From assembly GCA_018713335.1 (NCBI GenBank), contig DVOW01000012.1, forward strand, positions 26,918 to 90,917: a stretch of 64,000 nt of DNA, written 5' to 3'. Under the pieces are notes generated by a model. It saw nothing but the letters and a program-made list of their open reading frames with translations. It did not search any database and was not told where the DNA came from. A program made the translations under genes and the position numbers. Source of the DNA: Candidatus Merdivicinus intestinigallinarum. Its GTDB lineage: Bacteria; Bacillota; Clostridia; Oscillospirales; Ruminococcaceae. Below, one piece after another: positions 28,699 to 37,835 of this stretch (positions are counted from its first letter, which is position 1; the number at the start of each line of letters is the position of its first letter).

Positions 28699-30120
28699 TT
28701 GTCCGAAAAAACCGTTGTGATGCCGCCGGAAGAAATCGCCCGGCAGAAGGGGTTCCTCTTGGAATGCGCGGAGCTTTTGAAGTCCCGTTTCGGGGATGGC
28801 CATACCCTGCTGGCCCTGGTCCACAGCTATGGCTGCCAGCAGAACACTTCCGATGGGGAAAAGCTCATGGGGATGCTGGCGGAAATGGGCTTTGGCTTTA
28901 CCGAAACCCCGGCGGACGCTGATCTGATCCTTTATAATACCTGCGCCGTCCGGGAAAACGCCGAGGTGAAGGTGTTCGGCAATGTGGGGGAGCTGTCCCA
29001 TTTAAAAAGAGCCCGGCCGGAAATACTCATCGGCCTGTGCGGCTGCATGATGCAGCAAAAGCATATTGCGGAAAAAATCAAAAAAAGCTATCCCCAGGTG
29101 GATTTCGTTTTTGGCACCCACAGCCTGCCCAAATTCCCGGAAATCCTGAAGGACACCCTGCAAAACCAGAAGCGGGTCTTTCAGGTGGAGGAATCCGACG
29201 GGGTGCTGGCCGAGGGGATCCCTGTCCACCGGACCCCGGGGGTCAAGGCAAGCCTGCCCATTATGTACGGCTGCAATAATTTCTGCACCTACTGCGTGGT
29301 GCCCCTGGTCAGAGGCCGGGAACGCAGCCGGCAGCCGGAGGATGTGCTGAAGGAAGCCCGGGAAATTGCGGACGCCGGGTTTAAGGAGATCACCCTGTTG
29401 GGCCAGAACGTCAACTCCTACGGCAATGACCTGAATGGGGGACTGCGCTTCCCGGAGCTTCTGCGGAAGGTAAACGACGTCCCCGGGGATTTCTGGATCC
29501 GCTTTTTAAGCTCCCATCCCAAGGACTGCACCAAGGAGCTCATCGACACCATCGCGGACTGTGAAAAGGTCTGCAACCACATCTATCTGCCGGTGCAAAG
29601 CGGCAGCAACCGGGTCTTAAAGCTCATGAACCGGAACTACACGGTGGAATGGTATAAGGAGCTCATCGCCTACGCCAGGGAACGGATTCCCGGGGTGATG
29701 TTTACCACCGACCTGATTGTGGGGTTCCCCGGCGAAACCGAGGAGGACTTCATGCAGACCCTGGCACTGGTCAACGAGGTGAAATTCGCCTCCCTCTTTA
29801 CCTTTATTTACTCCAAACGGGAAGGGACCCGGGCCGCCCAAATGGAGGACCCTGTCCCCAAAGAGGAAAAATCCCGGTGGTTTTCCATGCTCCTTGACGC
29901 CCAGCGGAAAATCGGGGCAGACTATTATAAGGGGTATGTGGGCCAAACCTTCCGGGTTCTCTGCGACGGCAAAAGCCCTCTGGGACTGGCGGGCCGCACG
30001 GAATTTAACGCCGTCATCGACTTCCCCGGAGAGGAACCCCTTATCGGGCGGTTTTTGCAGGTGGAAGTCACCAGTGCGGACAAGCATAACCTGACCGGCG
30101 AGATCCGGGCTGTGGAGTGA
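28699..30120 (+). CDS. miaB: tRNA-2-methylthio-N6-dimethylallyladenosine synthase MiaB
   Basis: 473 residues. The MTTase domain has VHSYGCQQNTSDGEKL, ILYNTCAVRENAE and IGLCGCMMQQKH, supplying the auxiliary-cluster cysteines. The radical-SAM motif is YGCNNFCTYCVVPLVRGRERSR, and a TRAM domain closes the protein. It methylthiolates i6A37 of tRNA, acting after MiaA, which is encoded 6 kb downstream. Start chosen as TTG at 28699, 7 bp behind GGAGG. Confidence 0.95.
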   Translation: MSEKTVVMPPEEIARQKGFLLECAELLKSRFGDGHTLLALVHSYGCQQNTSDGEKLMGMLAEMGFGFTETPADADLILYNTCAVRENAEVKVFGNVGELSHLKRARPEILIGLCGCMMQQKHIAEKIKKSYPQVDFVFGTHSLPKFPEILKDTLQNQKRVFQVEESDGVLAEGIPVHRTPGVKASLPIMYGCNNFCTYCVVPLVRGRERSRQPEDVLKEAREIADAGFKEITLLGQNVNSYGNDLNGGLRFPELLRKVNDVPGDFWIRFLSSHPKDCTKELIDTIADCEKVCNHIYLPVQSGSNRVLKLMNRNYTVEWYKELIAYARERIPGVMFTTDLIVGFPGETEEDFMQTLALVNEVKFASLFTFIYSKREGTRAAQMEDPVPKEEKSRWFSMLLDAQRKIGADYYKGYVGQTFRVLCDGKSPLGLAGRTEFNAVIDFPGEEPLIGRFLQVEVTSADKHNLTGEIRAVE

Positions 30121-30190
30121 GACGCAACCGGGAGAATTGGACGCTCCCGCTGCCATATATTTTTCAAAAAAGAAAGGCTGGTACAAACCA

Positions 30191-30598
30191 ATGGATCTGA
30201 TTCAAATGGCAAGAAATATGGGCAAGGAAATTCAGGCGACTGCCGAATACAAACGCCTTCAGGCCGCCGTTAAGGCCAACGACGAGGACAAATCCCTCCA
30301 GGACGGCATCGGCGAGTTCAACCTCAAGCGCATGGAAATGAACCAGGAAATGCAGAAAGAGGAAAAGGACGAGAAAAAACTCCAGGCCCTCAACGAAGAA
30401 CTCCAGAAGATCTACACCGACGTTATGGGCAACCCCAACATGATGGAATACAATATCGCCAAACAGGAAATGGACGAGATGATGCAGAAGGTCAACGCCA
30501 TCCTGATGATGTGCGTCAACGGCGAGGATCCCGACACCTGCGAGATCCCGGACCATAACTGCACCGGTTCCTGCGCCACCTGCGGGGGCTGCCACTAA
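30191..30598 (+). CDS. YlbF/YmcA (RicA-like) family protein with Cys-rich tail
   Basis: 135 residues, mostly helical (about residues 1-110, highly charged), ending in a Cys-rich tail CTGSCATCGGCH. In Bacillus subtilis ymcA (ricA) lies between miaB (ymcB) and mutS, the same order as here. RicA and YlbF form a complex with Fe-S clusters that promotes mRNA maturation by RNase Y; the cysteine tail fits cluster binding. That role is family knowledge and the specific identity as RicA rests on synteny. The ATG at 30191 follows AAAGGCTGG. Confidence 0.8.
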   Translation: MDLIQMARNMGKEIQATAEYKRLQAAVKANDEDKSLQDGIGEFNLKRMEMNQEMQKEEKDEKKLQALNEELQKIYTDVMGNPNMMEYNIAKQEMDEMMQKVNAILMMCVNGEDPDTCEIPDHNCTGSCATCGGCH

Positions 30599-30702
30599 TA
30601 TGCGGAAACGGCGGGCTGCTGCGGACGCGGTTGGGGCGGAATTTCCGTCCCGCCGCTTCCGGGCAGTCCGTTTTCAAAATTACGGCCAAGGAGGAAATCA
30701 CG

Positions 30703-33303
30703 TTGGGAAAGCTCTCTCCCATGATGCAGCAATATCAGGAAATCAAGTCGCAGTATCCGGATTACATTCTGTTTTACCGCCTGGGCGACTTTTATGAAAT
30801 GTTTTTTGACGACGCCCTCACCGCCTCCCGGGAACTGGAGCTGACCCTCACCGGACGGGACTGCGGGCTGGAGGAACGGGCGCCCATGTGCGGCGTGCCC
30901 TACCACGCCTGCGACGTTTACCTGAAAAAGCTGGTGGAAAAAGGGTACAAGGTAGCCATCTGCGAGCAGATGGAATCCCCCTATGAGGCCAAGGGCGTGG
31001 TCAAGCGGGAGGTTATCCGCATCACCACCCCCGGCACTATTGTGGAGGGGAGTATGCTGCCTGAAGGGGAGAACAACTACATCGCCAGCGTGTACTACGA
31101 CCCCTCCGGCTACGGAGTCTGTTTTGCCGACGTCTCCACCGGCGAGGCCCGGTTCACCCAGTATACCGGTTCGGAACCGGAACGGGGACTCATTAACGAG
31201 CTGTCCCAGTTCGCCCCCAAGGAGCTGCTTATCAATCCAGCCTTTTCGGACTGCAAGCAGGCCCGGGAGTTTGTCCAGAACCGGCTCCAGTGCGTGGTAG
31301 ACCCGGTAAACGAGGAAGAATACCAGCAGAAAAAATGCGCCCGGGTGCTGTTGGAGCAGTTCGGCAAGGACCAGCTGGAAGGATTGGAACTGCAAAAATC
31401 CCTCTTTGCCCTGTACGCCGTTTCGGCCCTGGTGTCCTATTTGCAGGAAACCCAGAAATCCGGCGCCAAACGCCTGACCACCCTGACCCGTTACAGCTCC
31501 GAGCAGTTTTTATCCATCGACTTTACCGCCCGGAAAAACCTGGAGCTGACGGAAACCCTCCGCACCCGGGAAAAACGCGGCTCCCTCCTCTGGGTCTTGG
31601 ACAAAACCCGCACCGCCATGGGCAAGCGGCTCATGCGCAAATACCTGGAGCAGCCCCTGGCTTCCGTGGCCCAAATCACCAGGCGGCAGGCGGCGGTGGC
31701 GGAGCTGACCCAGAATACCATGGAACGGGCTGAACTCATTGAGGCCCTAAGCGACGTGTACGACCTGGAACGGCTGATGACAAAGGTGGTTTACGGCACT
31801 GTCAATCCCCGGGAGCTTTTGTCCCTGTCCTATACGGCTTCCAACCTGCCCCGGGTGAAGGCGGCTTCCGCCAAATTCACTTCCACCCTCCTGTCCGAGC
31901 TGCACAAACAGGTGGACCCCCTGGAAAGCATGAAAAACCTGATCGACGCCGCCATCGACCCGGAGGCCCCGGCCAACCGCAAGGACGGCGGCTACATCCG
32001 CAAGGGGTACCGGCCGGATTTGGACGAGCTGAAGGACATCCAGAAAAACGCCAAGGACTACCTGGCCCGGATCGAGGAACGGGAACGGGAAGCCACCGGC
32101 ATCAAAAACTTGAAAGTCAGCTATAACCGAGTCTTCGGATATTTTATCGAGGTCACCAAATCCTTTTTGAGCCAGGTGCCGGAGCATTACATCCGCAAGC
32201 AGACCTTAGTCGGCTCGGAACGGTACATCACCGAGGAATTAAAAGAGCTGGAAAGCAAGGTGCTCTACGCCAACGACCGGATGATCGCCATGGAATCGGA
32301 GCTTTACGAGGAAATCTGCAAGCAGGTTGCCGCCTGCCTGCCGGTCATCGAACGCACCGCCTCCGCCGTGGCCCAGCTGGACGTGCTGGCGTCCTTGGCC
32401 CAGGTGGCGGTGGACAACCACTATGTCCAGCCGGAGCTTTCCGTTAACGGGGAAATCCGCATTTTGGAGGGACGGCACCCGGTGGTGGAAACCATGTTCC
32501 CCCAGACCCCCTTTGTCCCCAACGACACCATGCTGGACAACGGCGACAACCTGATTGCCGTCATCACCGGCCCCAATATGGCGGGAAAATCCACCTATAT
32601 GCGCCAGGTGGCCTTAATCTGCATTATGGCCCAGATGGGTTCCTTTGTCCCGGCCAAGGCGGCCACGGTCCCTATCCTGGACAAGGTGTTCACCCGGGTG
32701 GGGGCTTCCGACGACCTGACCGCCGGTCAATCCACTTTTATGGTGGAAATGAGCGAAGTGGCCTACATCCTCCAAAACGCCACCCCCAACAGCCTCATCC
32801 TGCTGGACGAAATCGGCCGGGGGACCTCCACCTTTGACGGCATGAGCATCGCCAAAGCGGTGGTGGAATACATCCTGAAGGAGAAGAAGATCCACGCCAA
32901 AACCCTTTTTGCCACCCATTATCACGAGCTGACCGAGCTGGAAAACCAGTATGACGGGGTGGTGAACTACAATATTGCTGTGAAAAAGCGGGGGGACGAC
33001 ATTATCTTCCTGCGGAAGATCCTCCGGGGCGGCGCAGACGACAGCTACGGCATCGAGGTGGCCAAGCTGGCCGGGGTGCCGGACAAGGTCATCAAGCGGG
33101 CAAAAGTGATCCTGACAGAGCTGGAAAAAAGCGTCCAGAAGCCCAGCCTTACCTACCACGAGGAGCCGGAAACGGAGCAGATCTCCTTTTCCGACCAGTC
33201 GGACGTCCGGGCTGCTGACGCCCTGCGGAAAATGGACGTGGACAGCATGACCCCCAGGGAAGCCCTGGAAGCCCTTTACGAGCTGAAATCCATGCTGATG
33301 TAA
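30703..33303 (+). CDS. mutS: DNA mismatch repair protein MutS
   Basis: 866 residues. The mismatch-recognition wedge is in YRLGDFYEMFFDDA (Phe-x-Glu). The ATPase has Walker A TGPNMAGKSTYMRQ near residue 623, LILLDEIGRGTSTFDG (Walker B and signature) and LFATHYHELTELE. The C-terminal helix-turn-helix and dimerisation tail is complete. Start is TTG at 30703, 8 bp behind AAGGAGG; longer frames from 30631 lack a site. The final 200 bp are present a second time at 33662-33861 after a small insertion. Confidence 0.96.
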   Translation: MGKLSPMMQQYQEIKSQYPDYILFYRLGDFYEMFFDDALTASRELELTLTGRDCGLEERAPMCGVPYHACDVYLKKLVEKGYKVAICEQMESPYEAKGVVKREVIRITTPGTIVEGSMLPEGENNYIASVYYDPSGYGVCFADVSTGEARFTQYTGSEPERGLINELSQFAPKELLINPAFSDCKQAREFVQNRLQCVVDPVNEEEYQQKKCARVLLEQFGKDQLEGLELQKSLFALYAVSALVSYLQETQKSGAKRLTTLTRYSSEQFLSIDFTARKNLELTETLRTREKRGSLLWVLDKTRTAMGKRLMRKYLEQPLASVAQITRRQAAVAELTQNTMERAELIEALSDVYDLERLMTKVVYGTVNPRELLSLSYTASNLPRVKAASAKFTSTLLSELHKQVDPLESMKNLIDAAIDPEAPANRKDGGYIRKGYRPDLDELKDIQKNAKDYLARIEEREREATGIKNLKVSYNRVFGYFIEVTKSFLSQVPEHYIRKQTLVGSERYITEELKELESKVLYANDRMIAMESELYEEICKQVAACLPVIERTASAVAQLDVLASLAQVAVDNHYVQPELSVNGEIRILEGRHPVVETMFPQTPFVPNDTMLDNGDNLIAVITGPNMAGKSTYMRQVALICIMAQMGSFVPAKAATVPILDKVFTRVGASDDLTAGQSTFMVEMSEVAYILQNATPNSLILLDEIGRGTSTFDGMSIAKAVVEYILKEKKIHAKTLFATHYHELTELENQYDGVVNYNIAVKKRGDDIIFLRKILRGGADDSYGIEVAKLAGVPDKVIKRAKVILTELEKSVQKPSLTYHEEPETEQISFSDQSDVRAADALRKMDVDSMTPREALEALYELKSMLM

Positions 33304-33354
33304 AAATTTATTTTAGTGATATTAAAAGAGTGAAGATTAAAGAGGAAATATATT

Positions 33355-33661
33355 ATGGAGGATTTATACCATAATTTAGATTTTGCCAATACAATTATGT
33401 GTATATTGTTAATAACGTTGGTAATTAGCGCAATACTAGGATTTGTTTTTATGCTTAATAAGGCAAAAAAATTGGAAGAATTTTCTTTATTATTACGTGC
33501 TTAACGATAATTGGATGTTTATGTACTTACTCATGGAAAAATAATTTGAAAATTAGTATCAAGGTTAATGAAACTTTTTTGAACAAGATGAAAGCGAAGT
33601 TGATTTAGATGATTTAGCTGACCAATTTGATGATTATTTAGATGAGCTTACCGGAAAGTAA
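33355..33661 (+). pseudogene. Frameshifted small two-helix membrane protein gene inserted behind mutS
   Basis: An AGAGGA site precedes ATG 33355. The first frame gives MEDLYHNLDFANTIMCILLI and a transmembrane helix, then stops after 49 residues. Adding one T to the T4 run at 33481-33484 and one T to the T6 run at 33575-33580 restores a single frame of about 102 residues. That frame adds a second helix (FIITCLTIIGCLCTYSW), a short charged stretch and an acidic tail (EVDLDDLADQFDDYLDELTG) with a stop at 33659-33661. The DNA is far more AT-rich than its surroundings. Function unknown. Two single-base losses in T runs could be real decay or sequencing errors. Confidence 0.6.
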
Positions 33662-33861
33662 AATCATACTTTACGGAGCTGGAAAAAAGCGTCCAGAAAC
33701 CCAGCCTCACCTACCACGAGGAGCCGGAAACGGAACAGATCTCCTTTTCCGACCAGTCGGACGTCCGGGCCGCCGACGCCCTGCGGAAAATGGACGTGGA
33801 CAGCATGACCCCCAGGGAAGCCCTGGAAGCCCTTTACGAGCTGAAATCCATGCTCATGTGA
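33662..33861 (+). pseudogene. Duplicated 3' end of mutS
   Basis: From 33673 to the TGA at 33859-33861 the sequence encodes the same 62 C-terminal residues as mutS (TELEKSVQKP...ELKSMLM). It differs by seven third-position substitutions plus TGA for TAA; no amino acid changes. Upstream the match continues weakly (AAAATCATACT against AAAGTGATCCT) with one extra T. No start codon or ribosome binding site serves it. It is most simply the former mutS end displaced by an insertion that brought its own copy of the end. Confidence 0.85.
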
Positions 33862-34022
33862 CGCGCGTCCTGCCGCGCGCTGGATTTGAAAACGGCGGGA
33901 TGAACTGCCGTTTACAGCACAAATTCCCCGGAAGGGCGTCCAGGCATATTGTAGGGGCGCGCATTGCGCGCCCGGGTTTATGGAAAATACGAATGTAGAG
34001 GACGATGCCCGCGTCGCCCCGG
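33862..34022. repeat. REP-like palindromes between the mutS remnant and the next gene
   Basis: GC-rich palindromic DNA: GCGCG near 33863-33880, GTAGGGGCGCGCATTGCGCG followed by CCCGGG (33951-33975), and GTAGAGGACGATGCCCG followed by CGTCGCCCCGG (33994-34021). The last two resemble the GTAGGGG palindromes at 57.2-57.4 kb and 60.3-60.4 kb. Confidence 0.6.
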
Positions 34023-34073
34023 GTGGTTTCTCAATCAAAAATATTTTCACGTAGTAAAAGGAGATAGGATTTT

Positions 34074-34544
34074 ATGGCAATGAACTGGAAGCGGTTTTCC
34101 GTCTGGGGCGTTCTGTCCCTTGTTTTGCTGATGGGCGTCGCCGCCTTGTTTGCCGTCAAAGGTGTGAGGCCGGTTTCCATGGGCGGGACCGGGGAAACCA
34201 CCGCGTACGCCTTTTTCCTAACCATCCTTTATATTCTGGACTGCTTTTGCCTCTGTCTCATCGGCGGGATGAAGCGCCAGCCGGCCTTTCCTGCGGCCTT
34301 GGCTGTTGTAACCGGGCTTTTGCTGGCATTCCCGGGCTTTTGGGGCGCGCCCTTTTACGGCATTATCCTGCAATTTTCCGGCGGGGAAGGGATGCTGCGG
34401 ATTTTCGGCGGGGGCCTTCTGCTTTTGGGAATTTTCGGCTTTTGGGGCGGCATGGTCCTCCGGGAAAAGCGGGGCTGCGGCGTGCCGGTGCGGATGCCGC
34501 GGGTACCGTCGTTGCTGGATGAGGATGAGGACGACGAAGAGTAA
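34074..34544 (+). CDS. Small integral membrane protein of unknown function
   Basis: 156 residues with about four hydrophobic helices (VLSLVLLMGVAALFAVKG, FFLTILYILDCFCLCLIGG, AALAVVTGLLLAFPGFWG and GGLLLLGIFGFWGGMVL), ending in a very acidic tail (LLDEDEDDEE). An AAGGAGATAGG site precedes the ATG, and mutL starts 20 bp downstream, so it is probably translated from the mutL transcript. Family not recognised. It is not part of the usual mutS-mutL neighbourhood. Confidence 0.7.
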   Translation: MAMNWKRFSVWGVLSLVLLMGVAALFAVKGVRPVSMGGTGETTAYAFFLTILYILDCFCLCLIGGMKRQPAFPAALAVVTGLLLAFPGFWGAPFYGIILQFSGGEGMLRIFGGGLLLLGIFGFWGGMVLREKRGCGVPVRMPRVPSLLDEDEDDEE

Positions 34545-34564
34545 TTCTGGAAAGGAGGGATTTT

Positions 34565-36493
34565 ATGCCGAAAATCAACGTGCTGCCGGGGGCGGTTTCG
34601 GAGCTCATCGCCGCAGGCGAGGTCATTGAGCGCCCGGCTTCCATTGTGAAGGAACTGGTGGAAAACTCCATCGACGCCGGGGCCTCCACCATTACGGTGG
34701 AGCTGCAGAACGGCGGCGTCCGGTACCTGCGGATCACCGACAACGGCTGCGGCATCTCGGCGGAGGACGCGCCCGTGGCCTTCCTGCGCCACGCCACCAG
34801 CAAGGTGCGGACGGCGGAGGACCTGGATTCCATCGGGACCTTGGGCTTCCGAGGGGAGGCATTGGCCTCCATCGCCGCTGTTTCCCATGTGGAAATGCTG
34901 ACCCGGACGGCGGAATCGGAAACCGGCGTGCGGGTGGAGATCTCCGCTTCGGAGGTGGAAAGCGTCACCGAGGCCGGATGCCCTGTAGGGACCACCATTG
35001 TGGTGCGGGACGTCTTTTACAATGTCCCGGCCAGGCTCAAATTCCTCAAAAAGGATGTGTCCGAAGCCAACGCCGTGGAGAACATCCTGGAAAAAATCGC
35101 CCTTTCCCACCCGGAAATCTCCTTTAAGTTTGTCCGGGACGGCCGCCAGGCCTTCCACACTCCCGGGGACGGCCAGCTCTTAAGCGTTGTCTACACCATT
35201 TTCGGCCGGGAATTTTCCCAAAACCTCCTGCCGGTGGATTACGAGTTGGGGGGCGTGCATGTCACCGGTTACACCGGGAAGCCCATGTACAGCCGTCCCA
35301 ACCGCACCATGCAGCACTTTTTCGTCAACGGCCGCTACACCAAGACCCGGACCGGCGGCGTGGCTTTGGAGGAGGCCTACCGTTCCTCCATGATGACCGG
35401 GAAATTCCCCGCCTGCGTTTTGGACATCCGCCTGCCCTGCAATATGGTGGACGTGAACGTCCACCCGGCCAAAATCGAGGTGCGGTTTGTCAGCGAGAAG
35501 GCGGTTTTCGACGCCGTTTACTTTGCCGTCAAAGGGGCCATCGCCCTGGGCAACCAGATTGCCCCCCAGGAAAAACCGCCGGAACCGGTTCAAAAAAAGG
35601 CTTCCGTGAATCCCTTGGCCCAATTTTCGGTGCAGGAAGGGGAACAGCAGCTCTTTTCCGCCCCCATTTTGGAGGAAAAAGCGCCGGATGCCCCTACGGA
35701 GAAGCCGCCGGAGCCGGCTTTGGAGGAACCACCCGCCATACCGCCGGAAAAACAGCGGGAAATCTACCAAAAACCCATGGTGGCCGACGAACCGGTTTAC
35801 CATGCGGGGACACGATCCGCTGAGCCCAGCGCCCCCGCAGACAGCCGGTGGGATGTGGAACCGGAGGAGGAGCCCGCCCCGGAACCGGCTCCGGAGCAAG
35901 CCGTTCCGCAGCCCAAACGCCAGTACCGCATCCGGGTGCTGGGGGAACTCTTCTCCACCTATATCGCGGCCCAGATTGACGACACCTTCGCCCTCATTGA
36001 CAAGCACGCCGCCCACGAGAGGATACTTTATAACCAGCTGAAGGAAAGGCAGGACGGCTTGGAAAAGCAGTACCTTCTTACGGCGCTGACCGTCACCCTT
36101 TCCCGGGCGGAGCATGAGGCGGCTTTGGAAAGATTGGATACCCTTTCCAGGCTGGGATTTTTGGCGGAGGACTTCGGCGGAAACGCCATGGTGCTCCGGG
36201 CCGTCCCGGCGGTGGCGGCGTCCTCCGGGCCCAAAGAGATGTTTTTAGAGGTGGTTTCCTCCTTGTCCCAGATGCGGAAAAAGGAGCTGCCGGAGGTGGT
36301 GGAGGACATCCTCCACCGCATCGCCTGCCGCAGCGCCGTCAAAGGCGGCGACCAGAACAGCCCCGAGGAGCTGAAACGCTTAGTGGAAACCGTCTGCCAG
36401 GATGAAAACGTCCGGTTCTGCCCCCATGGCCGTCCGGTCATCATCCAGTATTCCCGGTCCGATTTGGAAAAGCTCTTTGGCCGGATTCAGTAG
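34565..36493 (+). CDS. mutL: DNA mismatch repair protein MutL
   Basis: 642 residues. The GHKL ATPase domain has AAGEVIERPASIVKELVENS, RITDNGCGIS and TLGFRGEALASIAAV. A Pro/Glu-rich linker (about 340-445) leads to the C-terminal endonuclease domain, with ACRSAVKGG and CPHGRPVII metal-site motifs. The nuclease signature, usually DQHA-x2-E-x4-E, reads DKHAAHERILYN near residue 478, so the first Gln is Lys and the last Glu is Asn. The ATG follows AAAGGAGGG. It acts with MutS to nick and license repair. Confidence 0.95.
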   Translation: MPKINVLPGAVSELIAAGEVIERPASIVKELVENSIDAGASTITVELQNGGVRYLRITDNGCGISAEDAPVAFLRHATSKVRTAEDLDSIGTLGFRGEALASIAAVSHVEMLTRTAESETGVRVEISASEVESVTEAGCPVGTTIVVRDVFYNVPARLKFLKKDVSEANAVENILEKIALSHPEISFKFVRDGRQAFHTPGDGQLLSVVYTIFGREFSQNLLPVDYELGGVHVTGYTGKPMYSRPNRTMQHFFVNGRYTKTRTGGVALEEAYRSSMMTGKFPACVLDIRLPCNMVDVNVHPAKIEVRFVSEKAVFDAVYFAVKGAIALGNQIAPQEKPPEPVQKKASVNPLAQFSVQEGEQQLFSAPILEEKAPDAPTEKPPEPALEEPPAIPPEKQREIYQKPMVADEPVYHAGTRSAEPSAPADSRWDVEPEEEPAPEPAPEQAVPQPKRQYRIRVLGELFSTYIAAQIDDTFALIDKHAAHERILYNQLKERQDGLEKQYLLTALTVTLSRAEHEAALERLDTLSRLGFLAEDFGGNAMVLRAVPAVAASSGPKEMFLEVVSSLSQMRKKELPEVVEDILHRIACRSAVKGGDQNSPEELKRLVETVCQDENVRFCPHGRPVIIQYSRSDLEKLFGRIQ

Positions 36494-36503
36494 GAGGGAA
36501 GGA

Positions 36504-37475
36504 ATGGAACAGTCAAAGATCCCGGTCATCGCCGTTTTGGGCCCCACAGCCTCCGGCAAAACCGCCCTTTCCATCGCCCTGGCCAAGGAACTGGGCGGGG
36601 AGGTGGTTTCCGCCGATTCCATGCAGATCTACCGGGGCATGGATATTGCCACCGCAAAGCCGACGGAAGAAGAAATGGACGAGGTGCCTCATCATTTGAT
36701 CGGCTATGTGGGGCCGGAGGAGCCCTACAGCCTGGGCCGGTACGCCGCCGACGCCCACGCCGCCATTGCGGATGTGCATAGCCGGGGCAGGCTGCCCATC
36801 CTCTGCGGCGGCACCGGGCTTTATATGGATACGGTGCTGGACAACCGGGACATCGGCGAAACCGGCAGCGACCCGGCCATCCGGGCGGAGCTTTCCGGCC
36901 TGGCCAAAGAACGGGGAGGGGAATACCTGCTTTCCGTCCTCCGGGAATTTGACCCGGAAACCGCCGCTGCCCTCCATGCCAACAATCTCCCCCGGATCAT
37001 CCGGGCCATTGAGGTGTACCGCCTTTCCGGCGTCACCATGTCCGAACTGCAAAGGAAAAGCCGGGAAACCCCGGAACGGTACCACACCCTGCGCATCGGC
37101 ATCGCCTATCAGGACCGGGCCGTCCTTTACGGCCGCATCAACCGCCGGGTTGATCTGATGATGGAGCAGGGGCTTTTGGAGGAGGCCAAAGCCTTCCGGG
37201 CGGAAAACCTTGGCACCTCCGCCCAGGCCATCGGCTATAAGGAGCTTTTCCCTTATTTAGACGGGGAAAAGAGCCTTTTGGAATGTTTGGACTCCCTAAA
37301 GCAGGCCACCCGGCGCTACGCCAAGCGGCAGCTGACCTGGTTCCGGAGGGACGGCCGCATTTACTGGGTCTATCCGGACGCGGAGGACGCAAAAAGCCGC
37401 GCTTTCAGCCTGGCCCGCCGGTTTTTAGCGGGGGGGAATTTGGAAAATCCCGGAAAATTAATAGAAAACTGTTGA
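36504..37475 (+). CDS. miaA: tRNA dimethylallyltransferase
   Basis: 323 residues. P-loop VLGPTASGKTALSIALAK, substrate motif SADSMQIYRGMDIATAKPT and LPILCGGTGLYMD are diagnostic. It adds the dimethylallyl group to A37 of tRNA, which MiaB then methylthiolates. The ATG at 36504 lies behind AGGAGGG, 10 bp after the mutL stop. The C-terminal YAKRQLTWFRRD motif is present. Confidence 0.96.
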   Translation: MEQSKIPVIAVLGPTASGKTALSIALAKELGGEVVSADSMQIYRGMDIATAKPTEEEMDEVPHHLIGYVGPEEPYSLGRYAADAHAAIADVHSRGRLPILCGGTGLYMDTVLDNRDIGETGSDPAIRAELSGLAKERGGEYLLSVLREFDPETAAALHANNLPRIIRAIEVYRLSGVTMSELQRKSRETPERYHTLRIGIAYQDRAVLYGRINRRVDLMMEQGLLEEAKAFRAENLGTSAQAIGYKELFPYLDGEKSLLECLDSLKQATRRYAKRQLTWFRRDGRIYWVYPDAEDAKSRAFSLARRFLAGGNLENPGKLIENC

Positions 37476-37537
37476 TTTCTGCGAAAAATATTCAGGAAAA
37501 TTCTGATTTTCCACTGGCAAAATGGCGGGGGATATGC

Positions 37538-37543
37538 TACAAT
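37538..37543 (+). promoter_or_regulatory. hfq extended -10 promoter
   Basis: TGC-TACAAT (TACAAT at 37538-37543) with only a poor -35 (CTGGCA at 37514). It sits about 45 bp before hfq in the AT-rich 111-bp gap after miaA. Confidence 0.5.
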
Positions 37544-37586
37544 AAGAACATACTGTTTTGTAATATTTCCACAAGGGGGAAAACTG

Positions 37587-37835
37587 ATGAAAAATTTGAA
37601 TCTGCAGGATGTTTTCCTGAACCAGGTCCGCAAGGAACGGACTACCGTCACCATCTACCTCACCAACGGCTTCCAGTTCCGGGGCGTGGTCAAGGGCTTC
37701 GACAATTACATCATTGTGCTGGACTGCGACGGCAAGCAGAATATCGTCTACAAGCACGCCGTGTCCACCATTATTCCGGCCCGGCCGGTTTCCCTCCTGA
37801 ACACCCAGGAAGCTGAAGAGGGAACGGAAAATTGA
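37587..37835 (+). CDS. hfq: RNA-binding protein Hfq
   Basis: 82 residues. Sm1 is in [21 protein letters not shown] and [19 protein letters not shown]. Sm2 carries the YKHAVSTI motif (usual form YKHAIST). The ring-shaped hexamer binds sRNAs and A-rich mRNAs. The miaA-hfq order is widely conserved. The stop overlaps the next start (TTGA). Confidence 0.96.
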   Translation: MKNLNLQDVFLNQVRKERTTVTIYLTNGFQFRGVVKGFDNYIIVLDCDGKQNIVYKHAVSTIIPARPVSLLNTQEAEEGTEN

